Part shown: positions 51,265 through 59,635 of the stretch, one piece after another
How the letters are laid out: each line of letters opens with the position of its first letter
How positions within the stretch are numbered: position 1 is the stretch's first letter
Origin: Pseudoalteromonas rubra
Lineage (GTDB): Bacteria > Pseudomonadota > Gammaproteobacteria > Enterobacterales > Alteromonadaceae
Assembly: GCF_001482385.1 (NCBI RefSeq)
Contig: NZ_CP013613.1
Location: forward strand, 1 to 64,000
DNA: 64,000 nucleotides
Direction: 5' to 3'
Translations under genes and position numbers: made by a program
Notes under the pieces: model-generated
Seen by the model: only the letters and a program-made list of their open reading frames with translations
What the model was told of the DNA's origin: nothing
Databases searched by the model: none

Positions 51265-52374
51265 ATGAAAACAACCCGCACACTAATCACCACGGCCATC
51301 ATCGCGCTGCATGTCAGCACCTTTGACGTGTATGCCAATAACATTGATGCCGATCTGCAAATCCCGGTGACCACAGGCAATGTGCAGCGGCTCCCCGTAG
51401 CCATGCCGACCGCAGGGGCTACCCCACACACGCCTGTGGTGAGTGAATACCAGGGCGCTGAGCATCTGCGTAATGCGGCGATGCAAGCCAGTGGCGAAGC
51501 CATTCCACCGCAGTCGGCTGCACAAGCGCCGAACCAGGAACCGGATTTTCTGCAGAAAATCAAAGATACCTTTAAGCCAGAACAAAGCTATACATTGCAA
51601 CCCGGACGAAATGTGATCATCCCGGTCGGCCAGGGATTCAACAACGCAATACGGACCAACTTTCAAAGTCTCTCTGTGAAAACCAGTTCCAGCGTGGAAG
51701 ATGTGTTACTGGAAATTGAGGGCGGCAACCTGTATGCCACATTACGTACCATGAATCCGGTCTCAGTGCTCCTGAGCGAAGACGGGGTACTGGAATCGGA
51801 GGTGTCTGTTGTGTTGGTCCCCCTATCCGCACCGCCTGCGATGGTCAATCTGACCATCACCCTGAGCGATGCCATCCTTGCCAAAACCGAAGCCTATCAA
51901 AAAGAGCTGGCGCAACAACGTGATATGCTCAAGGCACGCCAGTCAGAGCAAAACCAGGGCCCGCCACGTAGCAGCACCTACGCAAACGCTCTGGCTACGG
52001 TCTTAACCTCAGTGGCACAAAATAAAACCCCACTGGGGTATGCCATGACCAATGACATTCCGCCCTATTTGCGCCATCCGTGTCGCATTGCGGTTTATCA
52101 TGAAGCGGGACAGCGCCTCAGTGGTAACCGGGATATCATAGATATCGTGCTGGTACACAACGACTCAGACGATGTTTATCATGTCCGTGAAGAAATGTGC
52201 ATCAACGATGATGTAAAGGCCGTCGCGCTGTTTCCACGTGCCTATCTGCAACCCGGTGAAGAAACCGAAGTATACATAGTGCGACGGGCTGTCCAGCCGA
52301 ACCAGGTCTCTTTTGAACAGGCACGGCCCCGTCTGACCCTGGGCAGCGTCACAGGAGCCAGCCAGGATGATTAA
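51265..52374 (+). CDS. traK: TraK, secretin-like outer-membrane ring protein
   Basis: 369 residues, larger than F TraK (about 240). Signal peptide ending DVYANN, Pro/Ala/Gln-rich linker (about 30-95), then the TraK core: YTLQPGRNVIIPVGQGFNNAIRTNF, LEIEGGNLYATL and PVSVLLSED, and a C-terminal domain with LRHPCRIAVYHEAGQRLSG and EMCINDDVKAVALFP. It belongs to the VirB9/secretin-like family that forms the outer-membrane complex with TraV and TraB. Overlaps traB by 8 bp. Confidence 0.88.
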   Translation: MKTTRTLITTAIIALHVSTFDVYANNIDADLQIPVTTGNVQRLPVAMPTAGATPHTPVVSEYQGAEHLRNAAMQASGEAIPPQSAAQAPNQEPDFLQKIKDTFKPEQSYTLQPGRNVIIPVGQGFNNAIRTNFQSLSVKTSSSVEDVLLEIEGGNLYATLRTMNPVSVLLSEDGVLESEVSVVLVPLSAPPAMVNLTITLSDAILAKTEAYQKELAQQRDMLKARQSEQNQGPPRSSTYANALATVLTSVAQNKTPLGYAMTNDIPPYLRHPCRIAVYHEAGQRLSGNRDIIDIVLVHNDSDDVYHVREEMCINDDVKAVALFPRAYLQPGEETEVYIVRRAVQPNQVSFEQARPRLTLGSVTGASQDD

Positions 52375-53746
52375 TTCAAAACAACTTAACGAAAATATCA
52401 CCAACTTTCTTGAAGCGCATCCCAAAGCCCGGGTGGGGTTGATGGTCGGTGTCGGCAGCCTCGCCGTGCTGTTCCTGGCAACCTCCTTGTTCAGTGACGA
52501 ACAAGTGGTCATTGAGCAGCAAGCCCAGTCTAACGTCCAGTCAATCCTGGGCATGAGTGACTCCCTTGATAACCTGGATAAAAACCAGGCTGCGGACATG
52601 ATCAAAGAAATGACGGTTCGGATGCAGGAAAAGGAACGGACACTGGAAGCACAGCGGATGCATGACTCAGAGCAGGTCACTCAGTTACTGCTGCAATTGG
52701 AGAAACTGAACAGCCGCATTTTTGAACTGGAAAAGAAAGCACCAGTACACCCGGCACAAAATGGCATGTATAACGATGTCTCTGCCAATATACCGCAGCG
52801 AGTGACTGAAGATCAGACCCAGGGCCAGCAGGCATACCGCAATCATGCCGGGCACGCTCCCAATGTCATGTACCGCTCACAAACGCAGATCGTCACCCAA
52901 AATCCCCACATTGAGGGCAATGTGATCCGCACTATCACACAACGCAGTGTTCGTGAGGTGCAAACCCTCGGGGAAGTGACGATCAGCGACATCAAAGTCA
53001 ACCGCCTCACCGAGCACAATACCACGCAGGCGGGATCCGAGGCGGCTGATCCGGAGCGGAGCGCAGATCGCAACCCGTCCGCTGCCGGTGATGACGGCGA
53101 GTTTACCCTGACCATGGGCTCTATCATCTCAGGCACCATCATTAACGGGGTTGCGGCGCCCACCAAGGTAGGGTCACAAGATCAACCCATTCCGATCTTT
53201 ATGCGCGTGAAGCGTGAAGCGCTGATGCCAAACTTTTTCTCTTTGGACATTCGCGAATGCATGATGCTGGGGGCCGCGATGGGCGATTTAGCCAGTGAGC
53301 GGGTCAAGATCCGCGCCGAAGCCATTTCCTGTATCACGGCAGACGGTCAGGCCATAGAAAAACGCATTAATGCGGTGGCAGTATCCAGTTCAGACGGCCT
53401 GGAGGGCATTCGCGGCACGGTAGTAGAGCGCAGCGGCAAGGCCATCATGAATTCAGTGAAAGCGGGCTTCTTATCCGGCTTTGCCAGCGCCGCCAAGCCG
53501 CAGTCTCTGAATGCCATTGTCACAGAGCCTGAAGCTACCACAGCCTGGCAATCACAAAATCTCAACAAATTTGCCGGTGCCGGCATGATGAATGGGGCCA
53601 GTAATGCCATGGAGCGCGTCGCGTCATACTACCTCGCCATTGCTGAGTCAATGTGGCCGGTGATAGAGATCCCGGCTGGCATCGAGGTGGACTTCATTGT
53701 TCAGCAGGGCATGACACTGCAATTAAACGACTCACTGGAAGAATAA
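52367..53746 (+). CDS. traB: TraB, VirB10-like scaffold of the transfer channel
   Basis: 459 residues. A single N-terminal membrane segment (about 22-43), a long coiled coil (about 60-130, RMQEKERTLEAQRMHDSEQV) and a periplasmic TrbI/VirB10 beta-barrel domain: FTLTMGSIISGTIINGVAAPT, PIFMRVKREALMPNFFSLDIRE near 280 and the C-terminal SMWPVIEIPAGIEVDFIVQQG. It spans the envelope and links inner and outer complexes. Start overlaps traK; next gene 10 bp on. Confidence 0.93.
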   Translation: MINSKQLNENITNFLEAHPKARVGLMVGVGSLAVLFLATSLFSDEQVVIEQQAQSNVQSILGMSDSLDNLDKNQAADMIKEMTVRMQEKERTLEAQRMHDSEQVTQLLLQLEKLNSRIFELEKKAPVHPAQNGMYNDVSANIPQRVTEDQTQGQQAYRNHAGHAPNVMYRSQTQIVTQNPHIEGNVIRTITQRSVREVQTLGEVTISDIKVNRLTEHNTTQAGSEAADPERSADRNPSAAGDDGEFTLTMGSIISGTIINGVAAPTKVGSQDQPIPIFMRVKREALMPNFFSLDIRECMMLGAAMGDLASERVKIRAEAISCITADGQAIEKRINAVAVSSSDGLEGIRGTVVERSGKAIMNSVKAGFLSGFASAAKPQSLNAIVTEPEATTAWQSQNLNKFAGAGMMNGASNAMERVASYYLAIAESMWPVIEIPAGIEVDFIVQQGMTLQLNDSLEE

Positions 53747-53756
53747 GGAGACCGCT

Positions 53757-54227
53757 GTGTCACAATCAACAACCAGCCGGTCAATCTGGCTGAGCCTCAC
53801 CCTGTGTGTCTCGCTGAGCCTGGTTGCCCTGTATGGCCTGGTCAACAGTTCGAAGCGGATCACACAACTTGAGCAACAACTGGCCGAGCAGCGTTCACAC
53901 ACAGTACTGGCGCTGAATGGCAAAAAAATGATTGCACAATTTCAGGCAGCCGGAGCCGATCAGGCCCTGGCGTTCAGCGCCTATGGCCTGCTGCTGAAAT
54001 TGCTGGAGGATGACGGCGTGCTGGTCATCGAGCGGCATTTTACCGCCACACATCCGGACCAGGATAAGTTCAGTCGGCTGACGGTGCAGGATGTCTATGA
54101 CCTGGCCACACAACGCGGGGTGGATATTGAGCAATACCAGCGCAGCGTGATACGTCAGGCACAGCGCGAAGCGGAAAAAATGATTGCGGAACTGGAACGC
54201 GCCACCGCCACACAGTCGGGCCGCTGA
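53757..54227 (+). CDS. TrbI-like F-type conjugation protein
   Basis: 156 residues. GTG start with AAGGAG 6 bp upstream. A single N-terminal membrane segment (about 10-27), a short coiled coil (SSKRITQLEQQLAEQRSH) and a periplasmic part with FQAAGADQALAFSAYGLLLKLLEDDGVLVIERH resembling F-type TrbI, which affects pilus retraction. Similarity is by pattern, not strong identity. It ends the traA-traB operon. A GC-rich hairpin (54234-54252, GCGGGG/CCCCGC) follows. Confidence 0.65.
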   Translation: MSQSTTSRSIWLSLTLCVSLSLVALYGLVNSSKRITQLEQQLAEQRSHTVLALNGKKMIAQFQAAGADQALAFSAYGLLLKLLEDDGVLVIERHFTATHPDQDKFSRLTVQDVYDLATQRGVDIEQYQRSVIRQAQREAEKMIAELERATATQSGR

Positions 54228-54337
54228 TCATGGAGCGGGGCCTGCCCCCCCGCGTCACAACTTGTCACAGCAGCATACCACGGTGCCCTGCCCACGCCAT
54301 TTTGATGACCGGGCTTAAAACACGCTGCTGGTACGCG

Positions 54338-54532
54338 TTACTCCAGGCTGTCGCTGTCGAGATTATTGGAGCTGAGAGAGACAATCGCCACCTCATCGGT
54401 GTTTGCCACCTTGGTAATATGCACGGCAGCCCCCTGAAACGCGGTGGAGAAGTTCCTCGCGTTCAGATTAATCCGTTTTTGCTGAATGCCCCTGGCGTCT
54501 CGATATCGAAAGACAAAACTGTAGCTGCGCAC
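54338..54532 (-). CDS. Small protein, 64 residues, with a strong ribosome site
   Basis: GTG start at 54532 preceded by GGAGGT 3 bp upstream, the best Shine-Dalgarno in this area. The product (RSYSFVFRYRDARGIQQKRI..., then FSTAFQGAAVHITKVANTDEVAIVSL) looks like a compact beta-alpha-beta protein similar in style to small plasmid and phage proteins of unknown function. It lies on the minus strand after rep and faces the tra operon. Function unknown. Confidence 0.55.
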   Translation of the reverse strand: MRSYSFVFRYRDARGIQQKRINLNARNFSTAFQGAAVHITKVANTDEVAIVSLSSNNLDSDSLE

Positions 54533-54639
54533 TTTACCTCCGTAACCCGTTGCAACTGACTTGGATAGATACAGGGACTCATTGTCCGGATCTGTCCCCG
54601 GTTAGGCAAGACCAGTGTGCAACCGGCTGTTTAAACGGA

Positions 54640-56097
54640 TCACTTCTTAACCAGCTGTTCTTCTATTCGTTTGTTAATTTGTTTCTGCGACAACTTGTCA
54701 GGGATCAGGTGATCCAGCACATATTCTTTGAACATCCCCACATTGATGGGGTGTGTCCAGTCCAGTTGCTGGTGCACAGGCAGGCTGGTATCACTGTTTG
54801 CCATGCGCTTAAAGCGTGCACCGGGATTATGCGCAATGATTTTTTCTACCGCCTGTTGGTGCAGCCTGTCGAGCTTATCGACATCAACGGTGGCGATAAA
54901 GTCCCGATACACCTCATCGCGGTATTTTTTGTGCACTTCCGTCGAGACCTGATGGCGGCGCTGCTCTCGCTCAATATGTACCTGACGCGCCTGGTTTTTC
55001 AGCTGCTTCTCAATTTGGATCCAGCGTACCGCAAAGGCTTTTTCGTTGCTGCGCAAGATGGTCATAAAATACTGGAAGACATTTTTCACGCCGCCGGCAT
55101 CCAGCTTCTCATTCAGGGTGTTTAAACAATATTCAGTATAAAACACCTGATAATCCGTTAAATCATCAAAATCCTGCACGGCAAAATGTTGTAACACACT
55201 CTCCATCAGCATACTGCCCTGAAGCGCATTCAGCAGCTGCTTGCGGGTATTCACCTCCAGCATTGGCATCTGACTTTCGCTGCGACGTTTCTTCATGATA
55301 GCAAAGTGAACCGCTCTGACCGGCTTGCCAATAGGCGTTACCTCGATGTAAAAGTCCAGAATTTCGGTCTTGTTGATGTTGTCGACCGCCTTAGAGATCA
55401 CATTGCGTTTCAACTCTCTAAATTGAGGGTACTTATACTTACGCTCTCCCGCTTCGAGGGTATATTCAATGTTAAACAGGCTTCTCAGTTGATCGATGCT
55501 GAGTTCAAAGGCAACGCTGTTATTGGTCAGCTCAAGGGTGCATTTCTCGTATAGCAGGGCGGTATATTTATCCGACCAGGCGGCATTGGCGATCATCAGA
55601 TTCAGATGGGCCTGGGGATTTTTATCTATGTTCAGCAACTCGCGCCGTACATCAGGCGTCAGCGAAAACTGCATCATGCCATCAACCACCCGGGCTTTAG
55701 GGACAAAGGACAAGAACCCGACATCCACGGCATTCTCATCATCTTCATGGATGATGTCCCATTTCACCTTGAGGCTCTCCAGCAGCTGGATCGCCTCAAT
55801 GGCTTTTTTGCGGTTGTTGGATTTCCACCCCATATAATCGGCGAAGTTTTTAAATGGCACTTCGATGTTTAAAATGGTATCGCCATGCGCAGCCTCAAAT
55901 TCCTCGAGCGTATCATAGCGCGACTGAACATGGTGCTGGGTTGACAGAATAATGGCGTTGACACAGCGATACAGAGAAGCGGTAATTTTCCCCCCCTGAG
56001 TGCCCATGTGGATCACTCGATCAGATTTGTAGATTTCTCTGCCCGGCGCTGCGGATTTAGTCTTAGGCTGATTGCGAGTCACAGTTTTTCTTATCAT
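54640..56097 (-). CDS. Replication initiator, Rep_3 family
   Basis: 485 residues from ATG 56097; a TTG 12 bp upstream is possible. No Shine-Dalgarno is seen. The two winged-helix Rep_3 layout is visible: VIHMGTQGGKITASLYRCVN, TLEEFEAAHGDTILNIEVPFKNF, ALLYEKCTLELTNNSVAFELSIDQLRSLFNIE near 210-245, then KYPQFRELKRNVISKAVDNIN and ILDFYIEVTPIGKPVRAVHFAI, the characteristic Rep_3 second-domain motif. It is longer than RepE or pPS10 RepA (230-250), with a 200-residue helical C-terminal extension. Rep would bind the iterons at 56.2-57.0 kb. An iteron-like sequence overlaps its own start codon. Confidence 0.9.
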   Translation of the reverse strand: MIRKTVTRNQPKTKSAAPGREIYKSDRVIHMGTQGGKITASLYRCVNAIILSTQHHVQSRYDTLEEFEAAHGDTILNIEVPFKNFADYMGWKSNNRKKAIEAIQLLESLKVKWDIIHEDDENAVDVGFLSFVPKARVVDGMMQFSLTPDVRRELLNIDKNPQAHLNLMIANAAWSDKYTALLYEKCTLELTNNSVAFELSIDQLRSLFNIEYTLEAGERKYKYPQFRELKRNVISKAVDNINKTEILDFYIEVTPIGKPVRAVHFAIMKKRRSESQMPMLEVNTRKQLLNALQGSMLMESVLQHFAVQDFDDLTDYQVFYTEYCLNTLNEKLDAGGVKNVFQYFMTILRSNEKAFAVRWIQIEKQLKNQARQVHIEREQRRHQVSTEVHKKYRDEVYRDFIATVDVDKLDRLHQQAVEKIIAHNPGARFKRMANSDTSLPVHQQLDWTHPINVGMFKEYVLDHLIPDKLSQKQINKRIEEQLVKK

Positions 56098-56595
56098 TTT
56101 ACTACACAATATCCATTGTTACCCACTCACGCGAAGAGATCAAACAAATGATCCTTTTTTCGCGGACTTTTTCTATGTGTCTACGTGGCAAAGTATTTTT
56201 TTTCAGACCACAAAATAAGGCCGCCCTGTGGAAACGCTATTGTGTAGTTTTATACACAAATACAGAGGGACAACACGTGTTCAGGATCAGCACGCTCCAT
56301 TACACGGCGCTGCGTGGCAGCGCCCCTTTATTGTGTAGCAAAATACACGCACCACAGCGTATATCAGATCAACCTGATCTGGTGACAGGTACCCAGATTG
56401 GACATCAAATCACTACACCTTAGTGGCAAAAAGCCATTCTAAATAAGCACCTAACCACCACAAACCTAAGATTCAACGCATATTTTTCACCTCAGTGCCA
56501 GCAACTGAGCGTGTAAATACATCGTTAATCCGGGTATCCGGATCACGAAAACCCCCTTCAGAGGGGAGAACAATGACCCAGAAAACCAGAATAAA

Positions 56596-56739
56596 GTGTA
56601 GTTTTTTACGATTTATTCCCCCTGTACGCCCGGCTAATGTGTAGGTTTGTGCGCTCTGGGTGTAGGAAATACCCCACTAAGGTGTAGTGTTGTACGAATA
56701 AGGTGTAGAATTTTACGGGCTAACGTGTATTTTTTTACG
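56596..56739 (+). repeat. Iteron array A: six direct repeats
   Basis: 15-bp units of the form GTGTAG(N)TTTTACG at 56596, 56639, 56660, 56682, 56703 and 56725, mostly spaced 21-22 bp, two helical turns, so all Rep monomers would sit on one DNA face. Confidence 0.88.
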
Positions 56740-56757
56740 GGTGTACCCGAATTATTT

Positions 56758-56880
56758 CGTACTTTACTACACATTTAACAGTACATAGCTACACATACCC
56801 TCGTACAAACCTACACGCAAACCGTACAAAGCTACACTATAGCGTATTACAAACCTACACGATGCCGTACAAAGCTACAC
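56758..56880 (-). repeat. Iteron array B: six repeats in the opposite direction
   Basis: CGTACAAANCTACAC-type 15-mers at 56758, 56780, 56802, 56823, 56846 and 56866, again about 20-23 bp apart, in inverse orientation to array A. A single further copy lies at 57009-57023 past the AT-rich and GATC-rich segments. Confidence 0.88.
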
Positions 56881-57149
56881 CATAGAATTATTATATCTAT
56901 ATATTTCAAATACTTACAATTTATAGCACTAGATCGATCTGATCTATATATAGATCTTAACTAATAGATCGATCTGATCGTTATTTTGATTTATTCAAAA
57001 GCCCAATGCGTAAAATACTACACAACTCCGCATGTGCTGAACGATCAACAAAGTAAGTACGACCCCCTATTTTACCCGCCCTACTATACGTCGATGTTAG
57101 CCATCCCATGACACAATGTGCTAAGTCCTCTTAAAGAAAGGGTTTTGTT

Positions 57150-57944
57150 GTGATTCAGAAATTAAACCACTGGCGGCTGACACTGGCTATCGCTGTCAGT
57201 ATGTCATTGCCATCTTTGGCTGCTTACGGATATGAAAATCCAGCCAACGCGGATCCGACGATGATTGAACAATTTCAGCAGCTGGTCCCTGTCCCGATCA
57301 TTGCCGTGGAACCCTCCCCGTTACCCGGGCTACTCCAGGTGATCACAGACAAAGCGGTGTTTTATTACAGTGAAGATGGTCGTTATATTTTCGCTGGTAA
57401 TCTGCATCAGGCTAACCCGGAACTGACCAACCTGACTCAGGCACGATTTGCCACTGAGCGGGCTAAAAAAATTCATGCACTGAAAGATGAATTTATTACC
57501 TTTGAGGCAGCAGATCCCGAATTTGAAGTCCTGGTGTTTTTTGATACATCCTGTGGCTACTGCAGAAAACTACATCGTGAAGTGGCGCAGCTGAATGCAC
57601 TGGGGATCACCATACACTATGCCGCCTGGCCCCGTCATGGTGTCTATAATCGCCACAATCGTACTCAGTACACCAGCAGTTATTACAAACTGGAGAATGT
57701 CTGGTGTGCCGACGATCGTCATGCAGCATTAACGGCAACCACACGTAATGTCACTGTCGCCCGCACCCAGTGTGACAACACCATAGCGGCCCAGTTTCAG
57801 CTGGGTGTGGATATTGGCGTAGCGGCCACACCAGCCATATATGCCATGGATGGCACAGAGATCCAGCGTGGCTACCTGCCTGCGAAGGAATTACAAGCCA
57901 AAATCCGACAGGCATTGTCCAGTCACAGTGAGCAACCCCAATGA
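57150..57944 (+). CDS. dsbC: DsbC-like disulfide isomerase of the transfer system
   Basis: 264 residues from GTG 57150. Signal peptide ending SLAAYG, an N-terminal dimerisation domain with VFYYSEDGRYIFAGNLHQ (DsbC style) and a thioredoxin domain with FFDTSCGYCRKLHREVAQL: the CGYC site is Cys135-x2-Cys138, identical to E. coli DsbC. The ATPAIYAMDG segment has the cis-Pro. It would repair wrong disulfides in TraN, TraU, TraV and TraH. DsbC genes occur between traB and traC in SXT/R27-like clusters, as here. Overlaps the next gene by ATGA. Confidence 0.9.
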   Translation: MIQKLNHWRLTLAIAVSMSLPSLAAYGYENPANADPTMIEQFQQLVPVPIIAVEPSPLPGLLQVITDKAVFYYSEDGRYIFAGNLHQANPELTNLTQARFATERAKKIHALKDEFITFEAADPEFEVLVFFDTSCGYCRKLHREVAQLNALGITIHYAAWPRHGVYNRHNRTQYTSSYYKLENVWCADDRHAALTATTRNVTVARTQCDNTIAAQFQLGVDIGVAATPAIYAMDGTEIQRGYLPAKELQAKIRQALSSHSEQPQ

Positions 57945-58738
57945 AGATACTCCCCCCCACCCTGTTAACCCTGACTGTGCTTTGGAGCAGTTATCTGCTG
58001 GCTGAGTCAGTGCCAAAGCAAGCCGAGGATCCGGTCGCGTCCCTGATCGGCACAGCCCTGCCAAAGCCAGATAAGCAAACCTACAAAGACGGAGTTAAGC
58101 GTGATCTGGGTAAATATGGCACAGTCAATGGCATTCAGGAGCTGCCAATCACCAAACTGTTCTTTGTTGAAGCTGAAAACGGGACCTACCTGATCAGTGC
58201 AGACGGCCGCTTTGCCATCGAGGGCAGCATTAAAGATATCTGGCATCGTAAAACCCTGAAAACCACCGCGGATGTGGTTGATACATTGCGTATGCCTTTG
58301 AAAGAAATGAACTTTGACTTTGAACAGGAGCTCGCTTCAGTCGTACTTGGCAACCCCGCTCTGCCCCGTCAGGGGATCATCTTTGGGGATCCCTCTTCTG
58401 AACATTCCAGGGCGCTGGTCAGGCAGATCATGGCAGAGCCGGACAAATACCATTTTGTGTTTATTTTTATGCCGCTGATCGGCGGCGAAGACGCCGTCAG
58501 ACAGTCCGTCAGCTTATTGTGTGCCCCTGATCGGGCACTGGCCATCCGGGATCTGGCAAACAACACCAGCAAGTCGTTTTTAAGCAGCAATGACGGGTGT
58601 GCTGATCAGAATCTCATGTTCACTGTATTTATGCAGGAAGTGTTTCGGATCAAGCACTTGCCACACCTGGTCCGGGAAGATGGTCTGATCTCTCAGGGCG
58701 CACCGCTGGACCTGGATAGCTGGCTTGAGGCCCCGTGA
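57941..58738 (+). CDS. DsbC paralogue with both active-site cysteines replaced
   Basis: 265 residues. Signal peptide (to about LLAES), then the DsbC N-terminal pattern LFFVEAENGTYLISADGRFAIEG and KDIW. The thioredoxin-like region has IIFGDPSSEHSRALVRQIM, which aligns with FFDTSCGYCRKL of the neighbour so that CGYC becomes Ser153-Glu-His-Ser156. Remaining Cys are SLLCAPDRA and NDGCADQN. It therefore cannot be a CxxC isomerase; it may act as a chaperone, a subunit of a heterodimer with DsbC, or a structural part of the channel. Its translation is coupled to dsbC. Confidence 0.7.
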   Translation: MKILPPTLLTLTVLWSSYLLAESVPKQAEDPVASLIGTALPKPDKQTYKDGVKRDLGKYGTVNGIQELPITKLFFVEAENGTYLISADGRFAIEGSIKDIWHRKTLKTTADVVDTLRMPLKEMNFDFEQELASVVLGNPALPRQGIIFGDPSSEHSRALVRQIMAEPDKYHFVFIFMPLIGGEDAVRQSVSLLCAPDRALAIRDLANNTSKSFLSSNDGCADQNLMFTVFMQEVFRIKHLPHLVREDGLISQGAPLDLDSWLEAP

Positions 58739-58748
58739 GGAGAAACTG

Positions 58749-58859
58749 ATGAGATCCCTGATGCTGACACTGGTGATAGTGTCACTGAGCGGGTGCACCT
58801 CGCCCGAACGCCATGTGCCGGAGCGTTGCCCGGCTTATGTCAGTACTAACCCGTGCTAA
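58749..58859 (+). CDS. 36-residue lipoprotein peptide
   Basis: ATG 58749 with GAGGAG overlapping the stop of the previous gene. Product begins MRSLMLTLVIVSLSGCTSP: a lipobox SLSGC at Cys16, then only 20 residues with two more Cys (PERCPAY, TNPC end). So the mature lipopeptide is 21 residues and could form one disulfide. It lies just before traV, a lipoprotein that also carries a conserved Cys pair, and may be an accessory of the outer-membrane ring. Too short for usual gene calling, but site and lipobox are convincing. Confidence 0.6.
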   Translation: MRSLMLTLVIVSLSGCTSPERHVPERCPAYVSTNPC

Positions 58860-58879
58860 ATACCAATAAAGGAATTGCA

Positions 58880-59635
58880 ATGAAACACTGTCTATCTATT
58901 TTGACTCTGACCGCAGGCACTTTGTTGTCCGGGTGTATGTCACCTGTTGGTCAGGATGATTTTACCTGCCCCAACTTAAAGAAAGGTGGGGTGTGTGGGG
59001 GGCCTCGTGATGTGTACGAACTGACCAATAATCGCACCAGCCTGGAAAATTTGACCCAGGAAGAGCTCAATGCATACAAAAAGAGTAAACGGCACGGCAC
59101 CCAGGTGTCTATTTATGGGGCGGAAGAAGACAGTGCAGGGGCGGGCGTTAACCGCACCCAGGCGGCAGGCGGGCTTGCCACATCACAAGAGCAGGCGCAG
59201 CACCACACTGTCACCTATGTTGCCCGGATGGATGCACAGCAAAATCCGGATAACTATCAAAAAGCGCAGCCCATGACGAGCACCGGTTTTGAGCAGAAGC
59301 AGGATGCGTTTCATCGTTTTCCCGCGCATGCAGAGCCGCTGGCGCCCGAGCCACTGGCGGTGCTTAAACCGGCTCAGGTGATGCGTATGCTGATCACCGC
59401 GTATACCGATAAGCAGGGTAATCTGCACTTACCAGGTTACACCTATGTCGAAGTCACGCCCAGACAGTGGGATTTTGGCCCGGCGGCCAACGATCGTCCT
59501 TCCCGGGTGGTCCCCCTGGAAATGCAGCGGCGCAGTAAAAAGCAGCAAGAACGCAGTCGTAATATGAGTCAAGGGGTTGACCCACTGGAGGTGGTGAACC
59601 CTGCCAACCGCGAGCAACAGTCAGGGAAACGGTGA
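58880..59635 (+). CDS. traV: TraV, outer-membrane lipoprotein of the channel
   Basis: 251 residues from ATG 58880 with AAAGGA 6 bp before it (upstream in-frame start rejected). Signal peptide with lipobox LLSGC, then DDFTCPNLKKGGVCGGPRDVY, the TraV Cys motif. The rest is Gln/Ala-rich with PAQVMRMLITAYTDKQGNLHLPGYTYVEV near 185-213, which resembles TraV of R27/SXT. TraV and TraK form the outer-membrane core with TraB. The stop overlaps traC (TGATG). Confidence 0.88.
   Translation: MKHCLSILTLTAGTLLSGCMSPVGQDDFTCPNLKKGGVCGGPRDVYELTNNRTSLENLTQEELNAYKKSKRHGTQVSIYGAEEDSAGAGVNRTQAAGGLATSQEQAQHHTVTYVARMDAQQNPDNYQKAQPMTSTGFEQKQDAFHRFPAHAEPLAPEPLAVLKPAQVMRMLITAYTDKQGNLHLPGYTYVEVTPRQWDFGPAANDRPSRVVPLEMQRRSKKQQERSRNMSQGVDPLEVVNPANREQQSGKR

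Larger units (their letters stand above)
56095..57023. other. Vegetative replication origin (oriV) with iterons
   Basis: A 1-kb non-coding region holds about 13 iterons of the type GTGTAGNNTTNTACG plus outliers. Six are direct (56596, 56639, 56660, 56682, 56703, 56725) and seven inverted (56758, 56780, 56802, 56823, 56846, 56866, 57009). An AT-rich segment (56881-56930) follows, then two copies of AGATCGATCTGATC (56931, 56966), giving many Dam GATC sites. Two palindromic TGTGTA...TACAC elements (56241-56258, 56332-56349) and a CATTTTACTACAC element over the rep start (56095-56107) lie near rep and are probably autoregulatory. Hairpins at 56306-56324 and 56365-56381 add structure. Confidence 0.88.

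Noticed and set aside
55183..55200. ATGTTGTAAC inside the rep gene, like a third Ter site
   Set aside because: The conserved G before TATGTTGTA is missing and the 3' half does not match; it is in coding sequence and is probably chance.
56148..56423. 91-codon frame within the origin region
   Set aside because: It crosses palindromic iteron-like elements and hairpins and has no Shine-Dalgarno sequence or recognisable protein character.
56596..57023. Short repeats with regular spacing resembling a CRISPR array
   Set aside because: Repeat units are only 15 bp with about 6-bp gaps, occur in both orientations and lie next to rep with AT-rich and GATC-rich DNA, so they are iterons.
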